A stretch of DNA of 64,000 nucleotides from Niastella sp. OAS944 (GTDB lineage Bacteria; Bacteroidota; Bacteroidia; Chitinophagales; Chitinophagaceae): contig JANUBW010000001.1 of assembly GCA_024809215.1 (NCBI GenBank), positions 2,687,335 through 2,751,334 on the forward strand, given 5' to 3'. Position numbers and translations under genes: made by a program. Shown in pieces: positions 52,266 to 61,790 of this stretch. The notes under the pieces were generated by a model that saw only the letters and a program-made list of their open reading frames with translations, had not been told where the DNA came from and searched no databases. How positions within the stretch are numbered: the first letter of the stretch is position 1; each line of letters begins with the position of its first letter.

Positions 52266-54349
52266 GGATTTCTTTTATCGGTCGTGGATCGTTTTGCATA
52301 TAAATTCTTATTGATCATCTGGTCCTTCTCTGCATGTTTCACACCAGCAACCGGAGCAGGCAACACGGCAGTTTTTTTACCGCCATGGGGCATGTACTTT
52401 TTGATGTAGTTGCTGTCTTTGGTTATGTTAAACCATTTCCAGGCACGAATAGAATCGGTTTTATACTGTAACCGGTTAAGGTATTCAGGCATAATGTTGG
52501 CTTCGGATATCCGTTTAACATCGGGCATTCTTTCGGCCCTGATGCTATCGGTAAGATATTTCTCCACCAGGAACGAGCCAATGGGAGCCGCCCAGGTAGC
52601 GCCAAAACCACCGTTCTGTACAACTACCGCCACACAGATCTTGGGATCTTCACGCGGAGCAAAACAAACGAACATGGAGTTATCTTTCAGCTGTATCACT
52701 TTGCCATCGAGCACTGTTTTGTTTTCGGCTGTACCTGTTTTAGCACAAATACTAATGCCAGGTATACGCGCCACTTTTGCAGTACCGTTCTCAACCACAT
52801 CCTGCATACCTTCCTGTACAATATCAAATACATCGTTAGGGATGTGGGTCAAGACCTCGTGCTTTTGACGGTATTTCTTCATTACCGTATCCTGCCCGGT
52901 CTCGTTCTCAATACTCTTTACAAAGTGTGGAATGTAATAATATCCTTTGTTGGCAATAATGGCCATGGAGTTGGCCATTTGCAATGGAGTAACTGTTAGT
53001 TTATCCTGGCCAATACCAAGGGTTACCATGGTACAGGAGTTCCACGAACGGCGATACTCTTTATCGTACTGCGTAGTATCGGGTACGTTGGCGCCGTCTT
53101 CACTTGGCAGGTCAATACCAACACGATGGCCCAAACCAAACGCATGCATGTATTCTGTCCATTTAACCAAACCGGTGCGTGAACTATGGTATGCGGGGTT
53201 ATCAACTGTTTTTCTAAATACATCGGAGAAGAAGGAGTTGCACGACCAGGCTATTGATAACCGCAGGTTGGCTGAGTGGCCCTGCCAGTGCTCGGTACAA
53301 CGCACCACTTTGTTACAACCATAGTAAGCGCCGGTACAACCAATGCCGCTATTCTGATTAATAACCCCTTCATCGAGCGCAATCAATGCACCAATTGGTT
53401 TATAGGTTGAGCCCGGTGGGTATTGTCCTTTAATAGCGCGGTTGAGCAATGGAGCCGATACATCGAGCACCATGCTGGCATAGTTCTTTTGCTTGTTAGG
53501 ACCCGTTAAGCTGTTTGGGTTGAAGTTGGGGCCCGAAGCCATGGCCAGTATACCACCTGTTTTAGGATCAAGTGCTACCACAGCGCCCATTTTACCACTA
53601 ATGAGTTTTTCGGCCAGCTGTTGCAGTTCTATATCAATATATGTATTCAGGTTACGGCCACGTACAGCGGGTGTATCGTAGCGCCCTTTTTCGTAGTTAC
53701 CAACCAGGCGGTTCTTGTTGTCTTTTAGCAAAAATTCAACACCGCGTTGTCCCATCAATACTCTTTCGTAATAAGCTTCCAAACCGTTACGGCCCACATA
53801 GTCGCCCATATGGTAGTAACCGCCGCTACGTTTAATGATGCCTGAATCGGCCTCGCCAATGTAACCCATAATATGCGCTGCCGCATTAAAGGGGTACACC
53901 CTAACCGGACGTTCTACCAGCGCAAAACCCGGGAATTTCCACAGGTTCTCATCGAGCCGGGCCTGCAGCAGCGGTTCCAACAAGTCTTCAAAGATAGAAG
54001 GGCGGTAAGGGCCGTTTTTTATACGTGCTTCAATAATACGTTTTCTATACTCGGCGGTATCTATGCCCAATATTTCACAAAGGCCAAACGTGTCGGTCTT
54101 CCTTGCCTCATTGGGCACTACCACCAGGTCGTACATGATGGTGTTATTTAAGATAGGCCGGTTCTTCCGGTCGTATATGATACCCCGGTCGGGATATTTT
54201 ACCTTGGGAAACACCGCATTATCCATGGCCAATTGTTTGTATTTGCCCTGAATAACCTGAAGGTTAAATAGCTGAACTATGATAATGAGGAAGAGTCCAA
54301 GGAATATCAGGCGAATTATATTACTTCTTGACTGGTTAAATACAGACAT
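52262..54349 (-). CDS. mrdA: Penicillin-binding protein 2 (peptidoglycan transpeptidase)
   Basis: The 695-residue protein has an N-terminal membrane helix (IIRLIFLGLFLIIIVQLFNL), a pedestal domain with DRGIIYDRKNRPILNN and a transpeptidase domain. The active-site motifs are GQYPPGSTYKPIGAL (SxxK), SIAWSCNSFF (SxN) and ICAKTGTAEN (KTG). This is the elongasome class B PBP working with RodA. It overlaps rodA by 4 bp and starts 92 bp after mreD. The C-terminal tail past the KTG motif is long and basic. Confidence 0.96.
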   Translation of the reverse strand: MSVFNQSRSNIIRLIFLGLFLIIIVQLFNLQVIQGKYKQLAMDNAVFPKVKYPDRGIIYDRKNRPILNNTIMYDLVVVPNEARKTDTFGLCEILGIDTAEYRKRIIEARIKNGPYRPSIFEDLLEPLLQARLDENLWKFPGFALVERPVRVYPFNAAAHIMGYIGEADSGIIKRSGGYYHMGDYVGRNGLEAYYERVLMGQRGVEFLLKDNKNRLVGNYEKGRYDTPAVRGRNLNTYIDIELQQLAEKLISGKMGAVVALDPKTGGILAMASGPNFNPNSLTGPNKQKNYASMVLDVSAPLLNRAIKGQYPPGSTYKPIGALIALDEGVINQNSGIGCTGAYYGCNKVVRCTEHWQGHSANLRLSIAWSCNSFFSDVFRKTVDNPAYHSSRTGLVKWTEYMHAFGLGHRVGIDLPSEDGANVPDTTQYDKEYRRSWNSCTMVTLGIGQDKLTVTPLQMANSMAIIANKGYYYIPHFVKSIENETGQDTVMKKYRQKHEVLTHIPNDVFDIVQEGMQDVVENGTAKVARIPGISICAKTGTAENKTVLDGKVIQLKDNSMFVCFAPREDPKICVAVVVQNGGFGATWAAPIGSFLVEKYLTDSIRAERMPDVKRISEANIMPEYLNRLQYKTDSIRAWKWFNITKDSNYIKKYMPHGGKKTAVLPAPVAGVKHAEKDQMINKNLYAKRSTTDKRNP

Positions 54350-54441
54350 AGGACTTAAAGTACATTACTGCACTACTAATTACCAAAGAAAAATTGATTA
54401 ATTTATTGTATGCGAAGTTAAATCTTTTTAACCTTCGGCTT

Positions 54442-54975
54442 TTAAGCAGTATTTGTTCTGAACTTTTCCTTTCTAAAGAACAACAGCTCGGTAATGAGCA
54501 CCAGCATTAAGCTGATACCCGATGTGGCCAGCACTTTTCCAAGAAAGAACAGAAACGATCCAAATTGCAACCATTCAAGCAATACGAGATAGATGTGGTG
54601 TACAAGGGTTAAAACAAGTACATAAACGGCATAAGGGGCCCAACCCATGCTAACCGGGGAGGGTGATTTATAGTTTAACTCGGCACCTTCCTGCGGAATA
54701 AGGATGTTTACAACGAACCCACGCAGGTAGGCGATCATTACACAGGCGGCGGCATGTAAACCGGGCGTTTGTGTAAAGTAATCTAACGTTAAACCGAACA
54801 AAAAGCTTACCAACATGAGGCTCATGCGGCCCATGGTAAATGGCAGCCAAAGAACATACAGGTAATAAATGTAAGGCACTACAAACTCGTGCAAAGGACG
54901 AATCTGGAACAATACATAATACTGTACCAGAATGAACAATACAAAACGCACCGTATTACGAACCAGATCACTCAT
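54442..54975 (-). CDS. mreD: Rod shape-determining protein MreD
   Basis: The 177-residue protein has five hydrophobic helices and a conserved block FVVPYIYYLYVLWLPF. It is the membrane subunit that links MreC with the elongasome. Identity rests partly on position: it starts 4 bp inside the end of mreC and precedes mrdA, the standard order. Length fits the family (about 160-190). Confidence 0.9.
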   Translation of the reverse strand: MSDLVRNTVRFVLFILVQYYVLFQIRPLHEFVVPYIYYLYVLWLPFTMGRMSLMLVSFLFGLTLDYFTQTPGLHAAACVMIAYLRGFVVNILIPQEGAELNYKSPSPVSMGWAPYAVYVLVLTLVHHIYLVLLEWLQFGSFLFFLGKVLATSGISLMLVLITELLFFRKEKFRTNTA

Positions 54976-55826
54976 TGGTTTATTTTATTTGTTTCTTCTT
55001 CCAGCTTTGCCTGCTCATCTTTCAGCATATTTTCTACCACCGAAACATACTGCACATTAAAAAAGTTAGTGGCTGGCTTTATTCGTAAGGTATAAAAGCT
55101 GCTCGATTTGTCGTCAACAACATCCATTATTGTACCAATCAATACACCCGGCGGGAAATAGGAGGCGTATGAACTGGTAACAATTGAATCGCCTTTTGCT
55201 ATTGGTGCGCTTTTGGGTATATGTTTTAGGGTAACAAACAAAGGGCTGGTTCCATCCCAGGAAACCTGACCTGTTTCCCCTGTTTTTTTAAGGCTGGCAC
55301 TGATCTTTGTTTGGCGATGTAACAAGCTCATTACCACTGCATAATTGCTGCTGGTATTGATCACCACCCCTACTACGCCCTGTGAGCTGATAACCCCCAT
55401 ATTTTTTTGTACACCCTGGTTTGAGCCCCTGTTAATGGTAAGGGTGTTATTGGGTAGGCTAACTGAGTTATTTACCACGCGTGCGTCGCGCCATTTGTAT
55501 TTTCTAAAATGACCCAGGGTATCGTAAGGCACGGTATCCTGCACTGTTCTTTGTGAAGTATCGGGCCGGGTGAAGTTGGAAAACAAAGCGTTACGAAGCT
55601 CGGTGTTTTCCTTGGCCAACTGGTCGTTGGTCGATTTCAAATGAAAGTAATTGGTAACGTTGCTGTATTTGCCACCAATATTGCCTGTTAATTCGTTGGC
55701 TACGCCCGAAAAAACAGCTTCATGAAACTTATTATAATGAAATAAGATGTACAGGGCCACAACCTGCAGCACCACGAAGAATACAAAGTTGAAGTACCTT
55801 CTGATGAAGAGAAAAATATTACGCAC
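54972..55826 (-). CDS. mreC: Rod shape-determining protein MreC
   Basis: The 284-residue protein has an N-terminal membrane helix (FNFVFFVVLQVVALYILF), a coiled-coil stretch (TNDQLAKENTELRNALFSN) and the MreC core with NRGSNQGVQKNMGVISSQGV, PVVGVVI-type block (here GVVGVVI) and SYASYFPPGVLIGTI. It is periplasmic and organises PBP2 and RodA. It overlaps mreD by 4 bp and follows mreB by 86 bp. Confidence 0.95.
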   Translation of the reverse strand: MRNIFLFIRRYFNFVFFVVLQVVALYILFHYNKFHEAVFSGVANELTGNIGGKYSNVTNYFHLKSTNDQLAKENTELRNALFSNFTRPDTSQRTVQDTVPYDTLGHFRKYKWRDARVVNNSVSLPNNTLTINRGSNQGVQKNMGVISSQGVVGVVINTSSNYAVVMSLLHRQTKISASLKKTGETGQVSWDGTSPLFVTLKHIPKSAPIAKGDSIVTSSYASYFPPGVLIGTIMDVVDDKSSSFYTLRIKPATNFFNVQYVSVVENMLKDEQAKLEEETNKINQ

Positions 55827-55912
55827 CTGTAGAGATTTAGAAAATTACAAAATCCTGTTAGGTCTTATCAGATCATACAGGATTTCTACAATTTTGAAAA
55901 GTGAAGCACTAA

Positions 55913-56938
55913 TTAACGCATCACAAATGGATAGCGATCGTAGTTCTTCAATGCCAGGCCGGTACCGCGTACAACACTTTTTAAAGGATCGTCGGCCACG
56001 TGCACAGGTAATTTAATTTTTTGGCTTAAGCGTTTATCCAAACCGCGCAGCAGGGCTCCGCCGCCGGTGAGGTATAAACCGCGTCTGTAAATATCCGCAG
56101 CCAGCTCGGGCGGGGTCATTTCAAGCGCTTTTAAGATAGCCTCTTCAATTTTGAAAATACTTTTATCGAGCGCTTCGGCAATTTCCTGGTAGCTCACCAT
56201 GATCTGTTTGGGGATACCGGTTACCAGGTCACGACCGTTTACAGGAATATCATCTGGTGGGTTATCCAGATCTTTCATCGCCGCACCGATGTTTATTTTG
56301 ATCTGCTCGGCAGTGCGTTCACCGATCAGCAAGCTATGATAACGGCGCAGGGCCTCCATAATGTCGGCTGTGAATTCGTCCCCGGCAATACGGATACTTT
56401 GGTCACATACAATACCTGCCAGGGCAATTACAGTAATACCCGTTGTACCACCACCAATATCGATGATCATGTTACCAACAGGTTCTTCTACATCAATTCC
56501 AATACCAAGGGCAGCTGCCATAGGTTCGTGCAACAGGTACACCTCTTTGGCGCCTGCCTGCTCGGCACTATCACGCACCGCTCTTTTTTCTACCTCTGTG
56601 ATACTTGAAGGTATACAGATCATCATCCGCCAGCTCGGTGGGAACAATGGCTTTTTGGGATAGATCATTTTGATCATTTCCCGGATCATCAATTCTGCTG
56701 CGTTGAAGTCGGCAATTACGCCGTCTTTCAGTGGTCGAACAGTGCGGATGCTTTCATGGGTCTTTTCATGCATCATCAACGCCCGTTTCCCTACCGCCAG
56801 AACCGTTTTGGGGTTGTTCCGGTCCAGCGCAACAATACTCGGTTCATTCACCACTACTTCGTCATTATGTATGATTAGGGTATTGGCAGTGCCCAGATCG
56901 ATGGCAATCTCCTGGGTGAAAAAGTTGAATAAGCCCAT
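55913..56938 (-). CDS. mreB: Rod shape-determining protein MreB
   Basis: The 341-residue actin homologue has the phosphate-1 loop IAIDLGTANTLI, the connect-1 region and the phosphate-2 loop IDIGGGTTGITVIAL, and a GGGALLRGLDK adenosine-binding block. It polymerises at the membrane and places the elongasome. It is the first gene of the mreB-C-D-mrdA-rodA operon. Length and motifs are standard. Confidence 0.97.
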   Translation of the reverse strand: MGLFNFFTQEIAIDLGTANTLIIHNDEVVVNEPSIVALDRNNPKTVLAVGKRALMMHEKTHESIRTVRPLKDGVIADFNAAELMIREMIKMIYPKKPLFPPSWRMMICIPSSITEVEKRAVRDSAEQAGAKEVYLLHEPMAAALGIGIDVEEPVGNMIIDIGGGTTGITVIALAGIVCDQSIRIAGDEFTADIMEALRRYHSLLIGERTAEQIKINIGAAMKDLDNPPDDIPVNGRDLVTGIPKQIMVSYQEIAEALDKSIFKIEEAILKALEMTPPELAADIYRRGLYLTGGGALLRGLDKRLSQKIKLPVHVADDPLKSVVRGTGLALKNYDRYPFVMR

Positions 56939-56942
56939 TTAG

Positions 56943-57592
56943 AAGGTCAGATTTTGGATTGAATGTAATGCATGCAAAATTGAAGCAAATAATTCGAATT
57001 AACAAAGCACAACCTTTACAGGATCAAGTATTTTTTTTCTGGTACAGTATTCGCTTACTGTTGCTACTGCTTACCGCCACCAAACCCGTGCGGAAGGCCG
57101 TGTATTGCTATTCTGTATTATATCTTATCCTGCGATCCAATAGCTTTTTTAGTCAATCAAAACGCTGGAAAAGTTATTCATCTAACGTTATACTCAAACG
57201 TTAATTGTTGCCTAATGTTTAAATTGTTTTTTCAACCCGTATCCCGCGCTGGTTGAAGCTTTGCATGTTCGCGAACCACTTCCCCATCCTACTTGTTACC
57301 GCCGTATTATTTACATGTGCCCCTTATGCGTATTATTACCCAAATGGCGTGTAATTTTCATTGGCCCACCCTTCGCTTTAACTTTTGACAATTGCTGTAA
57401 CCCTTGCCGGCACTGCGTTTCCAACTTATAAGGCCACGCTATTATATAAACGATCAGTTACTAAAATTGCTTTTTTTCATATATTTATACTACCCAACAT
57501 TCTGCCCAATATTCCCGAAAGTGGTTATTTCTACATTTCTTCTAAACCACTAATTTGACATGGATTCATTTTAACCAACTAACAATCAAACA
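56943..57592. other. Intergenic region upstream of mreB and the broken hydrolase
   Basis: About 650 bp without a supported gene; a frame at 56959-57204 has an improbable composition (runs of leucine and basic residues). The mreB promoter must lie at its left end, but no exact TAnnTTTG was seen there. The rest is AT-rich with no recognised structure. Confidence 0.4.
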
Positions 57593-58368
57593 ATGAGAAA
57601 AATTGCCATCTCCCTTTTACTGGTAGCAGCAGCCTTTACTCCTGCTTTTTGCCAACAACCTGCCAGCGCCCGCGCCACAGCTATTCCTTATGGCAACAAT
57701 AAGCAGGCAGGAAAGTATTACGATATCAGAGGGTTTAAAATGTATTGTGAAGTGTACCATACAAAGTCATTGTGGCCGATAGCCGGGCGCAGGGTAAGTC
57801 GGCCGACAAAAGCGACTCGCTTAGTTATGAAATGATGGCCGATGATTATGCCGCATTGCTCGATGCAATGAAAATTGATTCGGCCTTTGTAATTGGCTGG
57901 AGCGACGGCGGCATTAATGGCCTGTTACTGGCCATACGACATCCGCAAAAAGTAAAAAAACTGGCTACAACAGGCGCCAACCTGTGGCCCGATACCTCCG
58001 CGGTTTACCAGGAAGTTATTGACATGGTGAAACCTGAATATACACCACTTAAGAACAATGCCAATAAAACAGAGGTACAAAAGAATCAATGGAAACTGAT
58101 AAGACTGCTGATAGAAGAGCCACATATTCCCCTGGCGTCAATACAAACTATAAAATGCCCTTCGTTGGTAATTGGCGGCGACCACGACGTAATAAGAGAG
58201 GAACACACCATGCTTATTTATAAAAACATTCCCAACGCATACTTATGGATATTGCCCAATTCGGGGCATAGTACACCAATCGTTTACAAAGATCACTTCA
58301 ACCAAATAGTGGCCGACTTCTTTTCAAAACCATACAGGAAGATATCGCAGGCGGCAAGATTTAATTAG
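57593..58368 (+). pseudogene. Alpha/beta hydrolase with internal deletion and frame change
   Basis: The first frame (57593-57835) encodes a signal peptide (MRKIAISLLLVAAAFTPAFC) and the start of an alpha/beta hydrolase (YYDIRGFKMYCEVY). After 57757 the normal continuation is lost. The rest of the enzyme resumes in another frame as YKVIVADSRAQGKS, with nucleophile elbow VIGWSDGGING, GGDHD and NSGHSTP (catalytic Asp and His regions). The missing part would hold the oxyanion-hole HG segment, about 30 codons, and the deletion is not a multiple of three. The product should be inactive; a sequencing error alone cannot explain it because sequence is lost. Confidence 0.8.
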
Positions 58369-58428
58369 TTACCAGTTACCGGAAAACCGGTTACCAGGCC
58401 CCGGTAACTGGTAACTGGTAACCGGCAA
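58366..58428. repeat. Inverted GGTAACTGGTAACT repeats
   Basis: TTAGTTACCAGTTACCGG on the left is inverted by CCGGTAACTGGTAACTGG on the right with AAAACCGGTTACCAGGCC in the centre. It forms one compact hairpin with a repeating 7-bp word. It starts at the hydrolase remnant's stop. Confidence 0.65.
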
Positions 58429-58439
58429 CAATAACTTAC

Positions 58440-59498
58440 TTAACCAACAAAGCCCAACCGCTTTTCCATTTCATGGCTAAGAACAGGCAACTTTCTTCTT
58501 TCTATAAGGAAGCTGGTAAGACGGGCTATTTCGGCGAAAATATAGTGTTTGTCCAGCGCGCCTTTAAGGTATTCGCGGCCGGTACTGCCACCGGTACCTA
58601 TACGGGTGCCAATTATGCGGTGCACCATGTTCATATGGCGGTAACGCCAGGTGCTCAGTTGTTCATCAATTTCTAACAAACCGTTCAATAACTGAAATGG
58701 CAATTGCAGAATGGGATACCCACGGTATAGCATAATGAAAAGCGCCGCCCGGCAGGCCCTGGGCGATAAATGTCTTTCGGCAGATGCAGACTCATCTGAA
58801 AATACCGCATCAAAAAACTCAATGTTGTCTTGTTCTGCTTCGGCCAAACCGGTGAGATAAATGTAACGGTAGTCAACCCAAAACGAAGGCCCCCAGGCCT
58901 CATTGGCCATTTGGCGAACGGGCGATGGCAGTACCGATTTGTAGTTTTTCCAGTTAGCTTCTTCTTCAAAAAACGGCATCCGTTCTAACCAGGCATTCAG
59001 CAGTTCAATGAACGACTTCTCACTTTCTACCTTACGAATGATATCAATTTGTTCCTGTCGCAATTGTGAGATATAGTATTCCTGGCCATGGCGGTGCTGA
59101 TACTTGAGGCCCAGCTTGGCTTCTACCAATTTAAACTGCCAGCTTTGGAAGCCCGAGGCCGGACGAAGCATATCCCTGAAATCGAGGAAATCCATAGGCG
59201 TCATGGTTTCCATGATATCAATTTGCTGAACCAGCACTTTCAAAATGGTTACCACCCGGTTAAAGCGATGTACCACTGTTTGCAGCTCGGGCGAGTTGTC
59301 GTTAACGGGGTTCTTCATTATACCCGCTACCGAATCAATTTCAAAAAGCAGTTGTTTGAACCAAAGCTCATAGGTTTGGTGAATGACAATGAACAACATT
59401 TCATCGTGTGCATGTTGTTGCAGCAGGTCACTTTCTAAAGTTTGAGCATTTAGTATTTTCTCTAGTTGCAGATAATCACTGTAGTGTACTTGTTTCAT
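58440..59498 (-). CDS. kynA: Tryptophan 2,3-dioxygenase
   Basis: The 352-residue heme enzyme opens tryptophan to N-formylkynurenine, the first step of the kynurenine route. Substrate-binding FIVIHQTYELWFKQLLFEID (H40) is near the N-terminus, and the proximal heme histidine lies in YRHMNMVHRIIGTR, followed by GTGGSTGREYLKG. Length is longer than the Xanthomonas enzyme (about 280-300), mostly by extra residues in the middle. Other kyn genes are not in the window. Confidence 0.95.
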   Translation of the reverse strand: MKQVHYSDYLQLEKILNAQTLESDLLQQHAHDEMLFIVIHQTYELWFKQLLFEIDSVAGIMKNPVNDNSPELQTVVHRFNRVVTILKVLVQQIDIMETMTPMDFLDFRDMLRPASGFQSWQFKLVEAKLGLKYQHRHGQEYYISQLRQEQIDIIRKVESEKSFIELLNAWLERMPFFEEEANWKNYKSVLPSPVRQMANEAWGPSFWVDYRYIYLTGLAEAEQDNIEFFDAVFSDESASAERHLSPRACRAALFIMLYRGYPILQLPFQLLNGLLEIDEQLSTWRYRHMNMVHRIIGTRIGTGGSTGREYLKGALDKHYIFAEIARLTSFLIERRKLPVLSHEMEKRLGFVG

Positions 59499-59514
59499 TG
59501 TATAGGCTTGATGC

Positions 59515-59592
59515 TGAAAAGCAAAACGCCTAACGCTAAATGTCGCGGAGCAGTGCGCGTTCGGCGTTAAGCGTTTTACGTTCAGCGTTTTT
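59515..59592. repeat. Inverted CGTTTTACG-word repeats between kynA and purD
   Basis: AAAACGCCTAACGCTAAATG on the left is inverted by GCGTTCGGCGTTAAGCGTTT and ACGTTCAGCGTTTTT on the right. The whole gap between the two co-directional genes is filled by this structure. Confidence 0.65.
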
Positions 59593-60871
59593 ATTCAAAT
59601 TCGAAACCAATGTCCTGGCGGTAGTACATTCCTTCAAAAGAAATGTGCTGCAGTACTTCCCTTGATTTAACCACGGCCGAACTTACGGTATTGCCATAGG
59701 AGGTTACTGTAAGTACACGGCCACCACTGGTTACCACGTCGCCGTTTTTTTGGGTTGTACCGGCATGAAATACCAGGCTATCGGCTGGTAAAGGATTGTT
59801 CAACCCGTCAATTACAAAACCCTTTTCGTACGAACCGGGGTAACCGCCGCTTACGGCCATTACCGTACAGGCGTAACGGGCATCCTGTTCAATTTTAATT
59901 GTGTTTAACTGACCTTTATCTGTAGCTACAAACAATTCAACCAGGTCGGTCTTTAACCGGGGCATCACTACTTCGGTTTCAGGATCGCCCATGCGGCAGT
60001 TATATTCAATTACAAACGGTTCATCGCCCACCTTTATGAGGCCAAAGAACACGAATCCTTTATAATCAATAGCCTCTTTTTCAAGACCGCGTATTGTAGG
60101 TTCAACCACCTTTTCAACAACCTTTTTCATGAATGCGGCATCGGCAAAAGGCACGGGGCTTACGGCACCCATACCACCTGTATTTAAACCGGTATCGCCC
60201 ATTCCTATTCTTTTATAGTCTTTAGCTTCAGGCAACAACACATAATCTTTTCCGTCGGTTAGTGCAAAAACACTGAGCTCTATACCATCTAAAAATGCTT
60301 CTACCACCACCTTTTTGCTGGCATCGCCAAACTTGCTGTGGTGTAACATAAGCTCGTATTCGGCAATGGCCTCAACATGGCTTTGGCAAATAAGCACGCC
60401 TTTTCCAGCAGCCAGTCCATCGGCCTTTAACACAATGGGCAAAGCATGTTGCTGTAAATAGGGAATTCCTTCTTCATAATTCGATTCATCAAACTCGCGG
60501 TACGCAGCTGTGGGAATACCATGGCGGATCATGAATTTTTTTGCAAAGGCCTTGCTGCCTTCCAACTGGGCGCCATACTGCGAGGGGCCAATAACAGCCA
60601 CCTGTTTCAGTTGCTCATCCTGCCTAAAGAAATCAGTTACGCCTTTTACCAACGGTTCTTCGGGCCCCACCACCAACAACGAAATGCCTTTTTCAAGTAC
60701 GAACTTTTTGATGGCTTCAAAGTCGGTAATTGAAAGATTTACATTGGTGCCATACTGCAATGTGCCGGCATTGCCGGGCGCAATAAATAACTGGTCACAT
60801 TGTTTACTTTGAGCGAGTTTCCAGGCCAGTGCATGTTCACGGCCGCCGGAGCCTAGTAATAATATATTCAT
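59591..60871 (-). CDS. purD: Phosphoribosylamine-glycine ligase
   Basis: The 426-residue ATP-grasp enzyme joins glycine to phosphoribosylamine in purine synthesis. N-terminal LLLGSGGREHALAWKLAQSK, central LKADGLAAGKGVLIC (ATP lid) and MGDTGLNTGGMGAVSPVPFA with later YNCRMGDPETEVVMPRLKTD are all typical. The chain is complete. It is probably read together with or close to kynA only by chance; the gap holds an inverted repeat. Confidence 0.97.
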   Translation of the reverse strand: MNILLLGSGGREHALAWKLAQSKQCDQLFIAPGNAGTLQYGTNVNLSITDFEAIKKFVLEKGISLLVVGPEEPLVKGVTDFFRQDEQLKQVAVIGPSQYGAQLEGSKAFAKKFMIRHGIPTAAYREFDESNYEEGIPYLQQHALPIVLKADGLAAGKGVLICQSHVEAIAEYELMLHHSKFGDASKKVVVEAFLDGIELSVFALTDGKDYVLLPEAKDYKRIGMGDTGLNTGGMGAVSPVPFADAAFMKKVVEKVVEPTIRGLEKEAIDYKGFVFFGLIKVGDEPFVIEYNCRMGDPETEVVMPRLKTDLVELFVATDKGQLNTIKIEQDARYACTVMAVSGGYPGSYEKGFVIDGLNNPLPADSLVFHAGTTQKNGDVVTSGGRVLTVTSYGNTVSSAVVKSREVLQHISFEGMYYRQDIGFEFE

Positions 60872-61007
60872 GATAATAAATAGTGAAGTAGTTTTAGCCG
60901 CGGCGAATTTCGGTATTCGGGGGGAGTTAATGAATTTTAATTACCCGCTTCTTTGAATCAAAAATTACCATCGTTGTTTTAAAAATGCACATTTTATACC
61001 CACATAT

Positions 61008-61545
61008 GACCATAATTGGTTATAAATCAGGGTTATGCAAATGCATTAAGGTAATTTTGATCTTATTACAGCTGTTATAAACTCCAGGGCAGCTGTCATG
61101 AAAGCAAAGATGCCCCTTCAGCACACCATAATGATCAACAATGGTTTTAAAGCCCCCTATTTTGAAAGCAAAATGCCCATAATTGAAATAAAGATGGCTA
61201 TAATGAAAACCATTGTAGCTATCATGAAAACAATTATAGCCATAATGGTTTTAAAATTTCAAATAATGAATTCATGATGGTTATAATGATTTCAAAAATG
61301 GCGATAAATGAAATAATTATGACCATAATGAAAACAAAGATGGCTATCATGAAAACAATTATAGCTATAATGATTTTAAAATTTCGAATAATGAATTCAT
61401 GATGGCTATAATGAAAACAAAGATGGCGACAAATGAAATCATTATGACCATAATGAAAACAAAGATGGCTATCATGAAAACAATTATAGCTATAATGATT
61501 TCATTATTTCAAATTTTGAATTCATAATGACCATAATGAATTCAA
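61008..61545. repeat. Block of nested ATAATG/ATGGCTAT-word repeats
   Basis: About 540 bp are built from variants of a few words: CATAATGAAAACAAAGATGG, GATGGCTATCATGAAAACAA, TTATAGCTATAATG and AATTTCAAATAATGAATTC. A unit of about 120 bp recurs near 61190-61310, 61320-61440 and 61440-61545 with small changes. Several ATG and stop codons occur in all frames, and no gene is evident. It is the largest repeat block in the window and lies just upstream of the POT transporter. Confidence 0.75.
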
Positions 61546-61790
61546 AAAAAGGTGTTATTAATACATGTTTAATGCCGGAATGGGTTCAATTAGGCAACCG
61601 GCAATTGCACCCAGCACGGGGGCATTCAGACAATCCCCTTTTCTGCAAAAAAAGGATTAAAAAACGCTAAAATTGGCTAAGCTATAGGCCATTCATTTTT
61701 TAGCCGTATAGAAAATATCGCTATTTTGGGCCGTTAAATACTGCGCTAACGAATTGCTTGATTTAAAAAACAAAAACAACATGACATTGT

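Noticed and set aside
56959..57204. 81-codon plus frame upstream of mreB
   Set aside because: Leucine- and arginine-heavy low-complexity product without start signals.
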